Shown piece after piece: positions 9,538 to 21,143 of a DNA stretch of 64,000 nucleotides (position 1 is the stretch's first letter; each line of letters opens with the position of its first letter). The stretch is from Aquisalimonas lutea. GTDB taxonomy: Bacteria; Pseudomonadota; Gammaproteobacteria; Nitrococcales; Aquisalimonadaceae. The translations under genes were made by a program, and so were the position numbers. The stretch spans positions 325,792-389,791 of the forward strand of contig NZ_JAUFPK010000004.1 of assembly GCF_030409225.1 (NCBI RefSeq). The letters run 5' to 3'. The notes beneath the pieces are model-generated. The model did no database searches, was not told the DNA's origin, and worked only from the letters and a program-made list of their open reading frames with translations.

Positions 9538-9558
9538 GGCGGGCGGGGCACGCCCGCC
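9538..9558 (+). other. GC-rich hairpin between rpmF and plsX
   Basis: An 8-bp stem GGCGGGCG / CGCCCGCC with a five-base loop, without a U-run. It would form in the 92-nt spacer and could slow decay or limit read-through from rpmF to plsX. That role is inference. Confidence 0.4.
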
Positions 9559-9597
9559 CGCGACCTACGCCCCCGGCCACAGGAAGCACACGGGCAC

Positions 9598-10626
9598 ATG
9601 GCTCAAGCCGTCACGATTGCACTGGATGCCATGGGCGGCGACCACGGTCCCGACGTGGTCGTGCCCGCAGCATTGCACGTGCTGCGCAAGCACGAGCATG
9701 TCCGGCTGGCACTCGTCGGTAACGAGGAGGCCATCGGCCGGCAGCTGAAAAGGGTCTCCGGAGAGCTCGCCGAGCGCATCTCGGTGGTGCCCGCAAGCCA
9801 GACCGTCGGCATGGACGAAGCGCCGTCCCAGGCGCTGCGCCTGAAGAAGGACTCGTCCATGCGCGTGGCCATCAACCAGGTCAAGGAGGGCGCGGCGGAT
9901 GCGGCCGTTTCCGCCGGCAACACCGGCGCGCTCATGGCCACGGCACGCTACGTTCTCAAGACGCTGCCCGGCATCGATCGTCCCGCCATCTGCACGACGC
10001 TGCCCAGCATCGGCGGATTCTGCCGCATGCTCGATCTGGGAGCGAACGTCGACTGCACCGCCGAGCACCTGTTCCAGTTCGGTGTCATGGGATCGGTGCT
10101 GGCCGAGGCCCTCGATCACATCGACCGTCCCCGGGTCGGGCTGCTCAACATCGGCGAGGAGGAGATCAAGGGCAACGACCAGGTCAAGCAGGCCGCCCAG
10201 ATCCTGGCCGACAGCGGGCTGAACTACATCGGCTACGTGGAGGGCGACGACATCTTCCGCGGCACCGCCGATATCATTGTCTGCGACGGCTTCGTGGGCA
10301 ACGTTGCCCTGAAGACCAGTGAAGGGGTCGCGTCCATCGTCACGCATTACATGGGCGAGGAGTTCCGGCGCAATCCTCTGAGCCGGCTGGCGGGGCTGTG
10401 TGCGCTTCCGGTGCTGCGGCGCTTCCGCGCCCGCATCGATCCGCGGCAATTCAATGGTGCAAGCCTGCTGGGCCTCCGTGGTATCGTCTTGAAGAGCCAT
10501 GGTGGTGCGGATGTAACGGCGTTCGGGCATGCCATCGAAACCGCCATGATGGAAGTCGATGCCGGAGTCGCCGCGCTGATCGATGAGCGCCTGGATCAAC
10601 TGCTCTCGGAAAGGCAGGACACGTGA
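9598..10626 (+). CDS. plsX: Phosphate acyltransferase PlsX
   Basis: PlsX converts acyl-ACP to acyl-phosphate, the substrate for PlsY in phosphatidic acid synthesis, at the membrane surface. The 342-residue protein opens with [16 protein letters not shown] and contains [11 protein letters not shown] and ICDGFVGNV-type segments of the family. Length is typical. ATG 9598 follows AGGAAG at a somewhat long distance. The stop overlaps the fabH start as GTGA, so the two are translationally coupled. Confidence 0.96.
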   Translation: MAQAVTIALDAMGGDHGPDVVVPAALHVLRKHEHVRLALVGNEEAIGRQLKRVSGELAERISVVPASQTVGMDEAPSQALRLKKDSSMRVAINQVKEGAADAAVSAGNTGALMATARYVLKTLPGIDRPAICTTLPSIGGFCRMLDLGANVDCTAEHLFQFGVMGSVLAEALDHIDRPRVGLLNIGEEEIKGNDQVKQAAQILADSGLNYIGYVEGDDIFRGTADIIVCDGFVGNVALKTSEGVASIVTHYMGEEFRRNPLSRLAGLCALPVLRRFRARIDPRQFNGASLLGLRGIVLKSHGGADVTAFGHAIETAMMEVDAGVAALIDERLDQLLSERQDT

Positions 10627-11594
10627 CGTACGCCAGAGTCAAGGGCACCGGAAGTTATCTCCCGGAACGCGTAATGACCAACGCGGAGCTCGAGCAGCTG
10701 GTCGACACCAGCGACCGCTGGATCCGCGAGCGCACCGGTATCTGCGAGCGCCGCATCGTCGCCGATGACCAGTCCTGCCGGGATCTGGCCATGATCGCCG
10801 CCTCCCGGGCGCTGGACGCGGCCGGGCTGCAGCCCGGCGACATCGATCTCATCATTCTCGGCACCTGTACCCCGGACCGCGTCTTCCCCAGTACCGCATG
10901 CCTGGTCCAGGCCGGGCTGGGCGTCAATCCCGGTGCCGTGGCGTTCGATGTCTCCGCGGCCTGCTCGGGATTCATCTACGCCCTGGACGTTGCCAACCGT
11001 TTCATTACCACGGGCGGGGCGCGCCGGGCCCTGGTAATCGGCTCGGAGACCATGAGCCGCATCATCGACTGGACCGACCGGGGAACCTGCGTCCTGTTCG
11101 GCGACGGCGCCGGCGCCCTGGTTCTGGAAGCCGACGACGAGACGGGCATTCTCTCCACCCACCTGCACGCCGACGGCGGCTGCGAGGATCTCCTCAACGT
11201 CCCCTGGGGCGTCTCCCAGGGATACGACGCCCTGAGCGGCAGCGCCGGCAAGCTCAAGATGCGGGGCAACGAGGTGTTCAAGGTCGCGGTCCGGACGCTG
11301 GGGCGTATCGTCGACGAGACCCTGGAAGCCAATGGCCTGGCGAAGTCCGACGTGGACTGGCTGATCCCCCACCAGGCGAATATCCGGATTATCCAGGCGA
11401 CGGCCAAGAAGCTGGGACTGCCCATGGAACAGGTGGTGCAGACGGTCGCGGAGCACGGCAACACATCCGCCGCCTCCATCCCGCTGGCGTTCGATGTCGC
11501 CGTCCGTGACGGGCGCATCCGCCGCGGCGAGCTGCTCCTGCTGGAGGCGTTCGGTGGCGGCTTCACCTGGGGCTCGGCGCTGATCCGCTACTGA
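10623..11594 (+). CDS. fabH: Beta-ketoacyl-ACP synthase III FabH
   Basis: FabH condenses acetyl-CoA with malonyl-ACP to start type II fatty-acid synthesis. The 323-residue protein has the catalytic triad: Cys114 in SAACSGF, His250 in PHQANIR and Asn280 in EHGNTSAAS, with the closing [13 protein letters not shown]. The start is GTG 10623, overlapping the plsX stop. It is the first gene of the fabHDG-acpP-fabF series. Confidence 0.97.
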   Translation: MTYARVKGTGSYLPERVMTNAELEQLVDTSDRWIRERTGICERRIVADDQSCRDLAMIAASRALDAAGLQPGDIDLIILGTCTPDRVFPSTACLVQAGLGVNPGAVAFDVSAACSGFIYALDVANRFITTGGARRALVIGSETMSRIIDWTDRGTCVLFGDGAGALVLEADDETGILSTHLHADGGCEDLLNVPWGVSQGYDALSGSAGKLKMRGNEVFKVAVRTLGRIVDETLEANGLAKSDVDWLIPHQANIRIIQATAKKLGLPMEQVVQTVAEHGNTSAASIPLAFDVAVRDGRIRRGELLLLEAFGGGFTWGSALIRY

Positions 11595-11622
11595 ACAACA
11601 GCAGCCAGGAGAAACAGTCACG

Positions 11623-12549
11623 ATGGCATACAAGGCATTCGTGTTCCCGGGCCAGGGCTCCCAGTCCGTGGGCATGCTCGACGATCTCGCGGCAGCCACG
11701 CCGGTCGTGGAGCAGACGTTTGCCGAGGCGTCGGATGCGCTCGGCGAGGATCTCTGGGCACTGGTGCGCGAGGGGCCCGAGCAGGAGCTCAACCGTACGG
11801 ACCGCACCCAGCCCGCGATGCTGGCCGCCGGCGTCGCGGTCTGGCGCGCGCTCCGGGAGAAGGGCGCACCGACACCGTCGTACCTCGCCGGGCACAGCCT
11901 CGGCGAGTACAGCGCCCTGGTGTGTGCCGGCTCCCTGGAGTTCGCCGACGCCGTACGCCTGGTCGCCGACCGGGGCCGCTTCATGCAGGAGGCCGTGCCG
12001 CAGGGTGAGGGGGCCATGGCGGCGGTGCTGGGCCTGGACGACCAGCAGGTCGCCGACGTCTGTGCCGCAGCGGCCCAGGGCGATGTGGTGGAGCCGGTGA
12101 ACTTCAACGCCCCCGGGCAGGTGGTCATCGCCGGTGCGACCGCGGCGGTGGAGCGGGCCATCGCCGGGGCCAAGCAGGCCGGCGCCAAGCGCGCCATGCC
12201 GCTGCCGGTGAGCGTGCCCGCGCACTGCGCGCTCATGGAGCCGGCGGCCGAGCGCCTGGCCGAGCGCCTGGCCGGCGTGGCGATCCGGGCACCGGGCGTT
12301 GCCGTCGTCCACAATGTCGATGTTGCGCTGTGTGACGACCCGGATGGTATCCGCGAGCGGCTGGTCCGCCAGGTGCACCGTCCGGTGCGCTGGGTGGAGA
12401 CGGTCCGCTTCCTGGGCGAGCAGGGGGTGACGACGCTGGTGGAGTGCGGCCCGGGCAAGGTTCTCGCCGGGCTGACGCGCCGTATCGACAAGACGCTCGA
12501 GGGTCGGGCGGTCTATGATCCGGACACCCTGGCAGCGGTACTCGACTGA
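11623..12549 (+). CDS. fabD: Malonyl-CoA:ACP transacylase FabD
   Basis: FabD loads malonate from CoA onto acyl-carrier protein. The 308-residue protein has PGQGSQ (10-15), the nucleophilic Ser92 in GHSLGEYSA, and His201 in VPAHCALM, so the catalytic dyad is complete. Length and order are standard. An AGGAG-like site precedes ATG 11623, and the spacing to fabH (28 nt) and fabG (12 nt) supports one operon. Confidence 0.97.
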   Translation: MAYKAFVFPGQGSQSVGMLDDLAAATPVVEQTFAEASDALGEDLWALVREGPEQELNRTDRTQPAMLAAGVAVWRALREKGAPTPSYLAGHSLGEYSALVCAGSLEFADAVRLVADRGRFMQEAVPQGEGAMAAVLGLDDQQVADVCAAAAQGDVVEPVNFNAPGQVVIAGATAAVERAIAGAKQAGAKRAMPLPVSVPAHCALMEPAAERLAERLAGVAIRAPGVAVVHNVDVALCDDPDGIRERLVRQVHRPVRWVETVRFLGEQGVTTLVECGPGKVLAGLTRRIDKTLEGRAVYDPDTLAAVLD

Positions 12550-12561
12550 AGGACGAGCGAA

Positions 12562-13305
12562 ATGAGCGAACAAGCACGAGTCGCCCTGGTAACCGGAGCC
12601 AGTCGCGGCATTGGCCGCGCCATCGCAGAGAGGCTGGCCGATGCCGGACATACCGTGATCGGCACGGCGACCTCGGAGCAGGGCGCCCGGGGGATCACAG
12701 AGTATCTCGGTGAGGCGGGCGCCGCGGGCCAGGGCATGGCCCTGGACGTGACCGACGGCGACAGCATCCGCACCGTGCTGGAGACCGTCGGCAACGAGTT
12801 CGGTGCGCCCGCGATCCTGGTCAACAATGCCGGCATTACCCGGGATAACCTGATGATGCGCATGAAGGACGACGAGTGGGACAGCATCATCGAGACCAAC
12901 CTCAGCTCGATCTACCGCGTCACCAAGGGATGCCTGCGCGGCATGATGAAGGCGCGCTGGGGGCGCGTGATCAACATCTCGTCCGTGGTCGCCGCCACCG
13001 GCAATGCCGGCCAGGCGAACTATGCTGCCGCCAAGGCGGGCATCCAGGGCTACACGCGGTCGCTGGCGAGGGAAGTGGGCAGCCGCGGGGTGACGGTCAA
13101 CGCGGTTGCGCCGGGGTTCATCGACACGGACATGACCCGCGCGCTGGGTGAAGAGCAGCGCCGGGAATTGACGCAGCAGATCCCCTTGGGCACATTAGGC
13201 CGCCCGGATCACATTGCCGCAATGGTGGCTTTCCTGGCCTCGGATGCCGGCGAGTACATCACCGGCCAGACGATCCACGTCAACGGCGGTATGTACATGA
13301 GTTGA
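12562..13305 (+). CDS. fabG: 3-oxoacyl-ACP reductase FabG
   Basis: FabG reduces beta-ketoacyl-ACP with NADPH in fatty-acid elongation. The 247-residue short-chain dehydrogenase has the cofactor motif TGASRGIG (11-18), NNAG (88-91), Ser141, Tyr154 and Lys158 (YAAAK), all aligned with E. coli FabG positions shifted by three. GGMYM at the C terminus is typical. It lies 12 nt after fabD. Confidence 0.97.
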   Translation: MSEQARVALVTGASRGIGRAIAERLADAGHTVIGTATSEQGARGITEYLGEAGAAGQGMALDVTDGDSIRTVLETVGNEFGAPAILVNNAGITRDNLMMRMKDDEWDSIIETNLSSIYRVTKGCLRGMMKARWGRVINISSVVAATGNAGQANYAAAKAGIQGYTRSLAREVGSRGVTVNAVAPGFIDTDMTRALGEEQRRELTQQIPLGTLGRPDHIAAMVAFLASDAGEYITGQTIHVNGGMYMS

Positions 13306-13392
13306 CCGGGGCGGACACCGCGCCAAGGCACAAGAACGATTTCAGTCACGCCGCCGGGGGCGGCAACTGTGGTAACAGCAATTTTCTTTGCA

Positions 13393-13398
13393 TAGAAT
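13393..13398 (+). promoter_or_regulatory. Possible -10 box of an acpP promoter
   Basis: TAGAAT at 13393-13398 lies in the 139-nt fabG-acpP gap in a locally A+T-rich stretch. A clear -35 is not seen; TGGTAA at 13370 is the nearest at 17 bp. An extra promoter is expected because acyl-carrier protein is needed in large amounts. Confidence 0.35.
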
Positions 13399-13444
13399 AC
13401 GCCGGCATGCTGTCTGCACCGGCCTCAATCGGGAGTAAGGGTTT

Positions 13445-13684
13445 ATGAGCAGTATCGAAGAGCGCGTCAAGAAGATCGTTGTCGAGCAGCTCGGAGTCAA
13501 GGATGAGGAAGTCACCTCCGAAGCGTCCTTCGTTGACGATCTTGGTGCCGACTCCCTCGACACCGTCGAGCTCGTGATGGCCCTGGAAGAGGAATTCGAG
13601 TGCGAGATTCCCGATGAAGAGGCCGAGAAGATCACGACGGTCCAGCAGGCGATCGACTACGTCGAGAACCACCTGGGCAAGTAA
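13445..13684 (+). CDS. acpP: Acyl-carrier protein
   Basis: The 79-residue acyl-carrier protein that holds growing acyl chains on a phosphopantetheine arm. The attachment Ser37 sits in GADSLDTVE, and the protein is strongly acidic ([15 protein letters not shown]), as expected. GGGAGTAAGG precedes the ATG. It lies between fabG and fabF and is followed by a strong hairpin that should uncouple its mRNA level from fabF. Confidence 0.98.
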   Translation: MSSIEERVKKIVVEQLGVKDEEVTSEASFVDDLGADSLDTVELVMALEEEFECEIPDEEAEKITTVQQAIDYVENHLGK

Positions 13685-13714
13685 ACGCTTCGACAACTCA
13701 TGTGCGGAGCGATG

Positions 13715-13757
13715 CATGAAGGGTGTCGGGGGGCCGGCACCCTTCATGTGTTTGTTG
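13715..13757 (+). terminator. Terminator-like hairpin between acpP and fabF
   Basis: A 15-bp stem (one G-U pair), left arm CATGAAGGGTGTCGG, loop GGGG, right arm CCGGCACCCTTCATG, followed by TGTTTGTT. The U-run is broken, so partial termination is likely, giving abundant short acpP message and less fabF read-through. Confidence 0.65.
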
Positions 13758-13793
13758 GATGCTCCGCGAACCGGATGAAGCGAGGACAAGACC

Positions 13794-15035
13794 TTGAGCA
13801 AGCGGCGCGTCGTTGTCACGGGCTTGGGGATCGTCTCCCCCGTGGGCAACACCATCAAGGAAGCCTGGGACAATATCTGTGCCGGGCGCAGCGGTATTCG
13901 GCCGATTGATCGGTTTGATACCTCGCGATTCGCCACCCGCTTCGGCGGGACCATCGAAGGGTTCGACGCCAAGGATTACATCAATCCCAAGGAAGCCCGC
14001 AAGATGGACCCGTTCATCCACTACGGCATCGCGGCGGCGAACCAGGCGCTGAGTGAGTCCGGGCTGGAGATCACCGAAGACAATGCCGAGCGCATCGGCG
14101 TTGCCATCGGCTCCGGGATCGGCGGCATCAACTGGATCGAGAACGGGCACAAGGCCTATCTCGACGGTGGGCCGCGCAAGCTCTCGCCCTTTTTCATCCC
14201 CGGGGCGATCATCAACATGATCTCCGGGCACCTGTCGATCATCCACGGCATGAAGGGGCCGAACCTGTCCATCGTCACGGCCTGCACCACCGGTACCCAC
14301 AACATCGGCGAATCCGCGCGCATCATCGCCTACGGCGACGCGGACGTCATGGTCGCCGGGGGCGCGGAGTTCTCCACCACTCCCACCGGGCTGGGCGGTT
14401 TCTCCGCGGCCAAGGCGCTGTCGAGCCGCAACGACGACCCCGAGGCGGCCAGCCGCCCCTGGGATCGCGGGCGTGACGGTTTCGTGCTCAGCGACGGCGC
14501 CGGCGTGCTGGTGCTGGAGGAGTACGAGCACGCCCGCCGGCGCGGGGCACCGATCTACGCCGAGGTCGCCGGCTACGGCATGAGCGGGGACGCCTACCAC
14601 ATGACGCAGCCGTCGGAAGGCGGCGAGGGCGCGGCCCGGTGCATGACCGCAGCACTGCGGGATGCCGGCGTGAACGCCGACGAGGTGGACTACATCAACG
14701 CCCACGGCACATCCACGCAGGTCGGGGATGTCGCGGAAACCAAGGCCATCAAGCGGCTCTTCGGCGACCATGCCCACAAGCTGGCGGTCAGCTCCACCAA
14801 GTCGATGACGGGCCACCTGCTGGGAGCGGCCGGAGGCGTCGAGGCGGTGTTCACGCTGCTGGCGATGCGGGATCGGGTCGCGCCGCCCACGATCAACCTC
14901 GATGATCCGGACGACGAGTGCGATCTCGACTACGTTCCGCACACGGCGCAGGAGCGCACGATTCGCGTCGCCCTGTCGAATTCCTTCGGGTTCGGGGGAA
15001 CCAACGGTACGGTGCTGTTCCGCGCACCGGAGTGA
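13794..15035 (+). CDS. fabF: Beta-ketoacyl-ACP synthase II FabF
   Basis: FabF elongates acyl-ACP and controls temperature-dependent cis-vaccenate formation. The 413-residue thiolase-fold enzyme carries Cys164 in TACTTG, His304 in NAHGTST, Lys336 and His341 in [11 protein letters not shown], all positions within one residue of E. coli FabF. The start is TTG 13794 with GAGG about eight bases upstream; no ATG lies close enough. It closes the fab cluster and precedes pabC by ten bases. Confidence 0.97.
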   Translation: MSKRRVVVTGLGIVSPVGNTIKEAWDNICAGRSGIRPIDRFDTSRFATRFGGTIEGFDAKDYINPKEARKMDPFIHYGIAAANQALSESGLEITEDNAERIGVAIGSGIGGINWIENGHKAYLDGGPRKLSPFFIPGAIINMISGHLSIIHGMKGPNLSIVTACTTGTHNIGESARIIAYGDADVMVAGGAEFSTTPTGLGGFSAAKALSSRNDDPEAASRPWDRGRDGFVLSDGAGVLVLEEYEHARRRGAPIYAEVAGYGMSGDAYHMTQPSEGGEGAARCMTAALRDAGVNADEVDYINAHGTSTQVGDVAETKAIKRLFGDHAHKLAVSSTKSMTGHLLGAAGGVEAVFTLLAMRDRVAPPTINLDDPDDECDLDYVPHTAQERTIRVALSNSFGFGGTNGTVLFRAPE

Positions 15036-15045
15036 GTACACGGCC

Positions 15046-15896
15046 ATGTACCTGGTGGATGGTGCCGATCGGGACGAGCTGCCCGCCGATGATCGGGGGC
15101 TGCAGTTCGGCGACGGGCTGTTCGAGACCATCGCCGTCGTCGATGGCCGGCCCGTCCTGCTGGACAAGCACCTGGAGCGGCTCGGCCGGGGCACCACCGC
15201 TCTGGGGCTGCCGGCACCGGATACCGACCGCCTCGCCGCGGAAGCGCAGCAACTGGCGGAGACGGCGGGGCGCGGCATCCTGAAAGTCCTCTACACCGCC
15301 GGCTCCGGCGGGCGCGGCTACGCCCGGCCCGAGCCGGTCCAGCCGCGCCGCATCCTGTCCCTGCATGCCGACCCCCGGCATGCGAACGACCGCTGGAACA
15401 GCGGCATCCGCGTGGCCGTCTCCCGCGTGCGCCTGGCGCGTCAGCCCGCGCTCGCGGGCATCAAGCACCTCAACCGGCTCGAGCAGGTCCTTGCGCGCCG
15501 GCAGGTGGAACAGGCGGCTGTGGCCGAGGGACTGATGCGGGATCAGAACGGGCACTTCATCGAAGGAACCATGAGCAACCTGTTCCTGGTCATCGACGGC
15601 GAGGTCCGAACACCGTTCCTGGAGGCGTGCGGAGTGGCCGGCATCATGCGCGATGCGATCATGACGCATCTGACCGACCAGGGCTTCCAGGTCGGCGAGG
15701 AGCTGGTGGACGATGCGGACCTCGGCCGCGCCAGCGAGGTGTTCCTCTGCAACAGCATCAACGGGGTCTGGCCGGTGACCCACGTGGATGACGTGGCGGT
15801 CGGCTCCATCGGCCCGGTGAGCCGACGGCTGCAGCAGTGGATCGACCGGGAGCGGCTGGCATGCACGCCGGCCACCCGTGACGGGGAGGCCGCTCG

Positions 15897-15900
<4 letters not shown>
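15046..15900 (+). CDS. pabC: 4-amino-4-deoxychorismate lyase PabC
   Basis: PabC releases p-aminobenzoate and pyruvate from aminodeoxychorismate in folate synthesis. The 284-residue class IV PLP enzyme has FGDGLFET near residue 21, the PLP lysine at Lys140 in GIKHLNRLEQ, and EGTMSNLF. The fabF-pabC-mltG order is conserved in gammaproteobacteria. The stop overlaps mltG as GTGA. Only a weak ribosome-binding site is visible, so coupling from fabF is likely. Confidence 0.94.
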
Positions 15901-18535
<2,635 letters not shown>

Positions 18536-18543
<8 letters not shown>

Positions 18544-18898
18544 ACAAGCGGGCGGCCGCGGCGGGCGGCAGGGGATCCTGTCGCTGACCATCAAGGACAA
18601 GCACGCGCTGTATGCGGCGTACATGCCCCACGTGCGCAACGGTGGCCTGTTCGTGCCCACCACCAACAGCTACCGCCTCGGCGACGAGGTCTTCATGCTG
18701 CTCAGCCTCATGGAAGAGCCGGAGAAGCTCCCCATCGTGGGCCGGGTCGTGTGGATCACCCCGCAGGGGGCCCAGGGCAACCGCACCGCCGGCGTCGGGC
18801 TTCAGTTCAACGAGAAGGACGGCGGCCCGGCGCGCAACAAGATCGAGACCTACCTCGCCGGTGCCCTCGAGTCCGAGCGTCCGACCCATACCCTCTGA
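18536..18898 (+). CDS. pilZ: Type IV pilus assembly protein PilZ
   Basis: A 120-residue PilZ-domain protein of the pilus-assembly type. It contains ILSLTIKDK, YAAYMP, NGGLFVPT and WITPQGAQGNRTAGVG, which closely follow Pseudomonas PilZ. This subgroup lacks the RxxxR residues that bind cyclic di-GMP and works in pilus biogenesis with PilB and FimX. It overlaps holB by eight bases, the usual order tmk-holB-pilZ-tatD. No other pilus gene is in the window. Confidence 0.93.
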
Positions 18899-18935
18899 CA
18901 CCATCCCTTCGTACACGCGGGAGAGCGAACGCGCC

Positions 18936-19745
18936 ATGGCAGCCGTGCCGCTGGTCGATTCCCATTGTCACCTGCACATGCTCGATGCGGGTCCCGATCA
19001 CCCGGAGACCTACCTTGACCGCGCCCGTGAGCGGGGAATCGGGCACTTCCTGACGGTCAGCGTCGACATCGACAGTGCCCCGGATCTCCTGGCACTGACG
19101 GATGCCTACCCGCAGATCACCACCTCCGTCGGCGTCCACCCCTGCGGGCGGGAGCTGCGCGAGGTCGCGCCGGAGGAGCTGGCCGCCATGGCCGACCACC
19201 CGCGGGTGCTCGCCATCGGCGAGACCGGCCTGGACGCCCAGTGCGCGGACGCCGACGACCGGGACTGGCAGATCCAGCGCTTCCGCCGCCAGGTCCGCGC
19301 CGCGCATCTCGCGGGCAAGCCCCTGATCATCCACTCCCGCGGAGCCCCGGCGGACACCGCGCGCATCCTGGAAGAGGAAAGGGCGGATCTGGTGGGCGGC
19401 ATTATCCACTGCTTCACCGACGACATGGCCGCCGCGGAACGCTACCTCGACCTGGGGTTTCACATCTCGCTGTCCGGCATTCTCACGTTCCGGCAGGCGG
19501 CGGCGTTGCGCGAGGTGGCGGCCGGGCTGCCGCGGTCCTGCCTGCTGGTGGAAACCGACTGCCCCTACCTCGCTCCCGTGCCGCACCGGGGCAAGCAGAA
19601 CCAGCCGGCGTGGGTCCGCGAGGTGGCCGAGTGCCTGGCGCAGGTGCGCGGCGAGAGCCTGGAGCAGGTGGCCGCGTACACCACGGAGAACTTCTACCGG
19701 CTGTTCCCGCAGGCCCCCGCACCCGACCCGGACGCCGTGCTGTAG
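18936..19745 (+). CDS. TatD family metal-dependent hydrolase (YcfH type)
   Basis: A 269-residue TatD-family TIM-barrel nuclease. Metal-binding His10 and His12 (SHCHL), the glutamate in GETGLD, the histidine in IIHSR, and HCFT and ETDCPYL segments are all present. Position after holB and pilZ identifies it as the YcfH subgroup; a 3'-5' deoxyribonuclease activity is known for relatives. ATG 18936 has GGGAGAG about ten bases upstream. An upstream extension in the same frame crosses pilZ and is rejected. Confidence 0.93.
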   Translation: MAAVPLVDSHCHLHMLDAGPDHPETYLDRARERGIGHFLTVSVDIDSAPDLLALTDAYPQITTSVGVHPCGRELREVAPEELAAMADHPRVLAIGETGLDAQCADADDRDWQIQRFRRQVRAAHLAGKPLIIHSRGAPADTARILEEERADLVGGIIHCFTDDMAAAERYLDLGFHISLSGILTFRQAAALREVAAGLPRSCLLVETDCPYLAPVPHRGKQNQPAWVREVAECLAQVRGESLEQVAAYTTENFYRLFPQAPAPDPDAVL

Positions 19746-19769
19746 CGGCAGGCGCCGGCGAATGGCGGT

Positions 19770-20918
19770 TCAGGCGGATGCGCGCAGGTTCGCGGCCAAC
19801 GCTTCCGCGCGCTCGACGGCATAATCCAGCTGCGCGGGTTCCAGGTAGAAGTGCGGCGAGAACCGGACGCCGCCACCCCGGGCGGCGCAGATGATCCCCT
19901 CGGCCATGAGCCCACGGTACAGCGCCTTGCTGTCCACCCCGGGCGCGGCGAACACCACGATGCCCGACAGCCGGTCCGCCGACGGATCGCTGACCACGTG
20001 CAGCAGGGAGCTGCTCTCAAGACGCGACAGCAGGTGCCGGGCATTCGCCAGCACGCCGGCCTCGACGGCGGCCATGCCGACGTCGTCCTGGAGCACGGCC
20101 AGACTCGCTTCCAGGCCGTGGACGCCCAGCAGATTGGGGCTGCCGCACTCGAAGCGCCGCGCCGTCGCGGCGGGCTCCCAGGCGACGGTGTCGTAGTTGC
20201 CGGCGTCGGCCACCATGTGCCAGCCGTACTGGGTGAGCCGCAGCTGCCCGCGCAGATCGGCACGGCAGTAGAACAGGCCCAGGCCCTCGGGCCCGAGCAG
20301 CCACTTGTGACCGTCCGCCACCACGAAGTCCGCGTCCAGCGCCTGCAGATCGAAGCGCAGCGCCCCCAGCTGCTGGATGGCGTCGACGCAGAACAGCACA
20401 CCGTGCTCGCGGCACGCCCCGGACAGCCTGTCGAGGTCCATGCGCAGGCCGTCACCGTACTGGACCGCGCTCACGGCCAGCAGCCGGGTTCGCGGGCCGA
20501 GCGCCGTGATCAGCGCATCCTCGGGGGTCTCGCCGTCACCGAGGTCGACATCGCGGACGACGACCCCCTGGTCCTGCAGCGACTCCCAGACGATGCGGTT
20601 CGAGGGGAACTCCCGCCGGTTGATCACGACCTCGTCCCCGGGGGCCCAGTCGAGGCCGTAGGCGATCAGGGACAGGGCTTCGGAGGTGTTCTTGACCAGG
20701 GCGATGTCGTCCACCGACGGCGCGTTGACGAGGTCCGCCAGGCGCTGGCGCAGCAGCTTCTCCGTTTCCAGCCACTGCGGGTAGCGTGCCGCGCCGCGCT
20801 GGGCGTTCTCCCGGGCGAACGCGGCGACTGCGTCCGCGGTGCGCCGGGGCCAGGCACCGACACCCGCATGATTGAGGTAGACCACGTCGGCGTCCTGGGG
20901 AAACTGCGAATGTGCCAT
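19770..20918 (-). CDS. Class V aminotransferase / cysteine desulfurase-like PLP enzyme
   Basis: A 382-residue fold-type I PLP enzyme of aminotransferase class V. The Schiff-base lysine is Lys205 in ADGHKWLLGP, preceded by the PLP-contacting Asp in CVDAIQQLG, and NHAGVG near the N terminus is typical. The strand carrying the desulfurase nucleophile cannot be identified confidently, so cysteine desulfurase, isopenicillin-N-epimerase-like and kynureninase-like activities all remain open. It stands alone on the minus strand, convergent with tatD and divergent from the HD-GYP gene. Confidence 0.85.
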   Translation of the reverse strand: MAHSQFPQDADVVYLNHAGVGAWPRRTADAVAAFARENAQRGAARYPQWLETEKLLRQRLADLVNAPSVDDIALVKNTSEALSLIAYGLDWAPGDEVVINRREFPSNRIVWESLQDQGVVVRDVDLGDGETPEDALITALGPRTRLLAVSAVQYGDGLRMDLDRLSGACREHGVLFCVDAIQQLGALRFDLQALDADFVVADGHKWLLGPEGLGLFYCRADLRGQLRLTQYGWHMVADAGNYDTVAWEPAATARRFECGSPNLLGVHGLEASLAVLQDDVGMAAVEAGVLANARHLLSRLESSSLLHVVSDPSADRLSGIVVFAAPGVDSKALYRGLMAEGIICAARGGGVRFSPHFYLEPAQLDYAVERAEALAANLRASA

Positions 20919-21143
20919 GACGGCTCCGTATCGGGTTCGTGTATCCCCGAATGGTACCGAACAACCGGTGGTGCGGATAACACGGACGCGACAGGGCGGG
21001 CACGGCCTCTGCCGGAATCATGGTGCCGGAAATGTGCTCGCAGACACGGATTCCGCATCGGAGCCGATGCTACGGTGCAGCAATGGTGCCGGCTGTCGGG
21101 CCCGCGGCTCAACGCATTCCGGTTCCGCCGTTGACGAATCCAG
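20919..21143. other. Divergent intergenic region
   Basis: 225 bp separate two divergent genes and should hold both promoters. I saw no clear -35/-10 pair and no operator-like repeat. AGGTGA a few bases before 21144 is the ribosome-binding site of the HD-GYP gene. Confidence 0.4.

Noticed and set aside
9538-9558. Terminator between rpmF and plsX
   Set aside because: The hairpin has no U-run, and plsX needs the upstream promoter, so I list it only as a hairpin.
10596-12491. 631-codon minus-strand ORF across fabH-fabD
   Set aside because: Lies opposite two genes with complete active sites; composition (Ser/Arg/Ala) is that of a reverse-strand shadow.
13698-15278. 526-codon minus-strand ORF opposite fabF
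   Set aside because: Antisense shadow of fabF and pabC.
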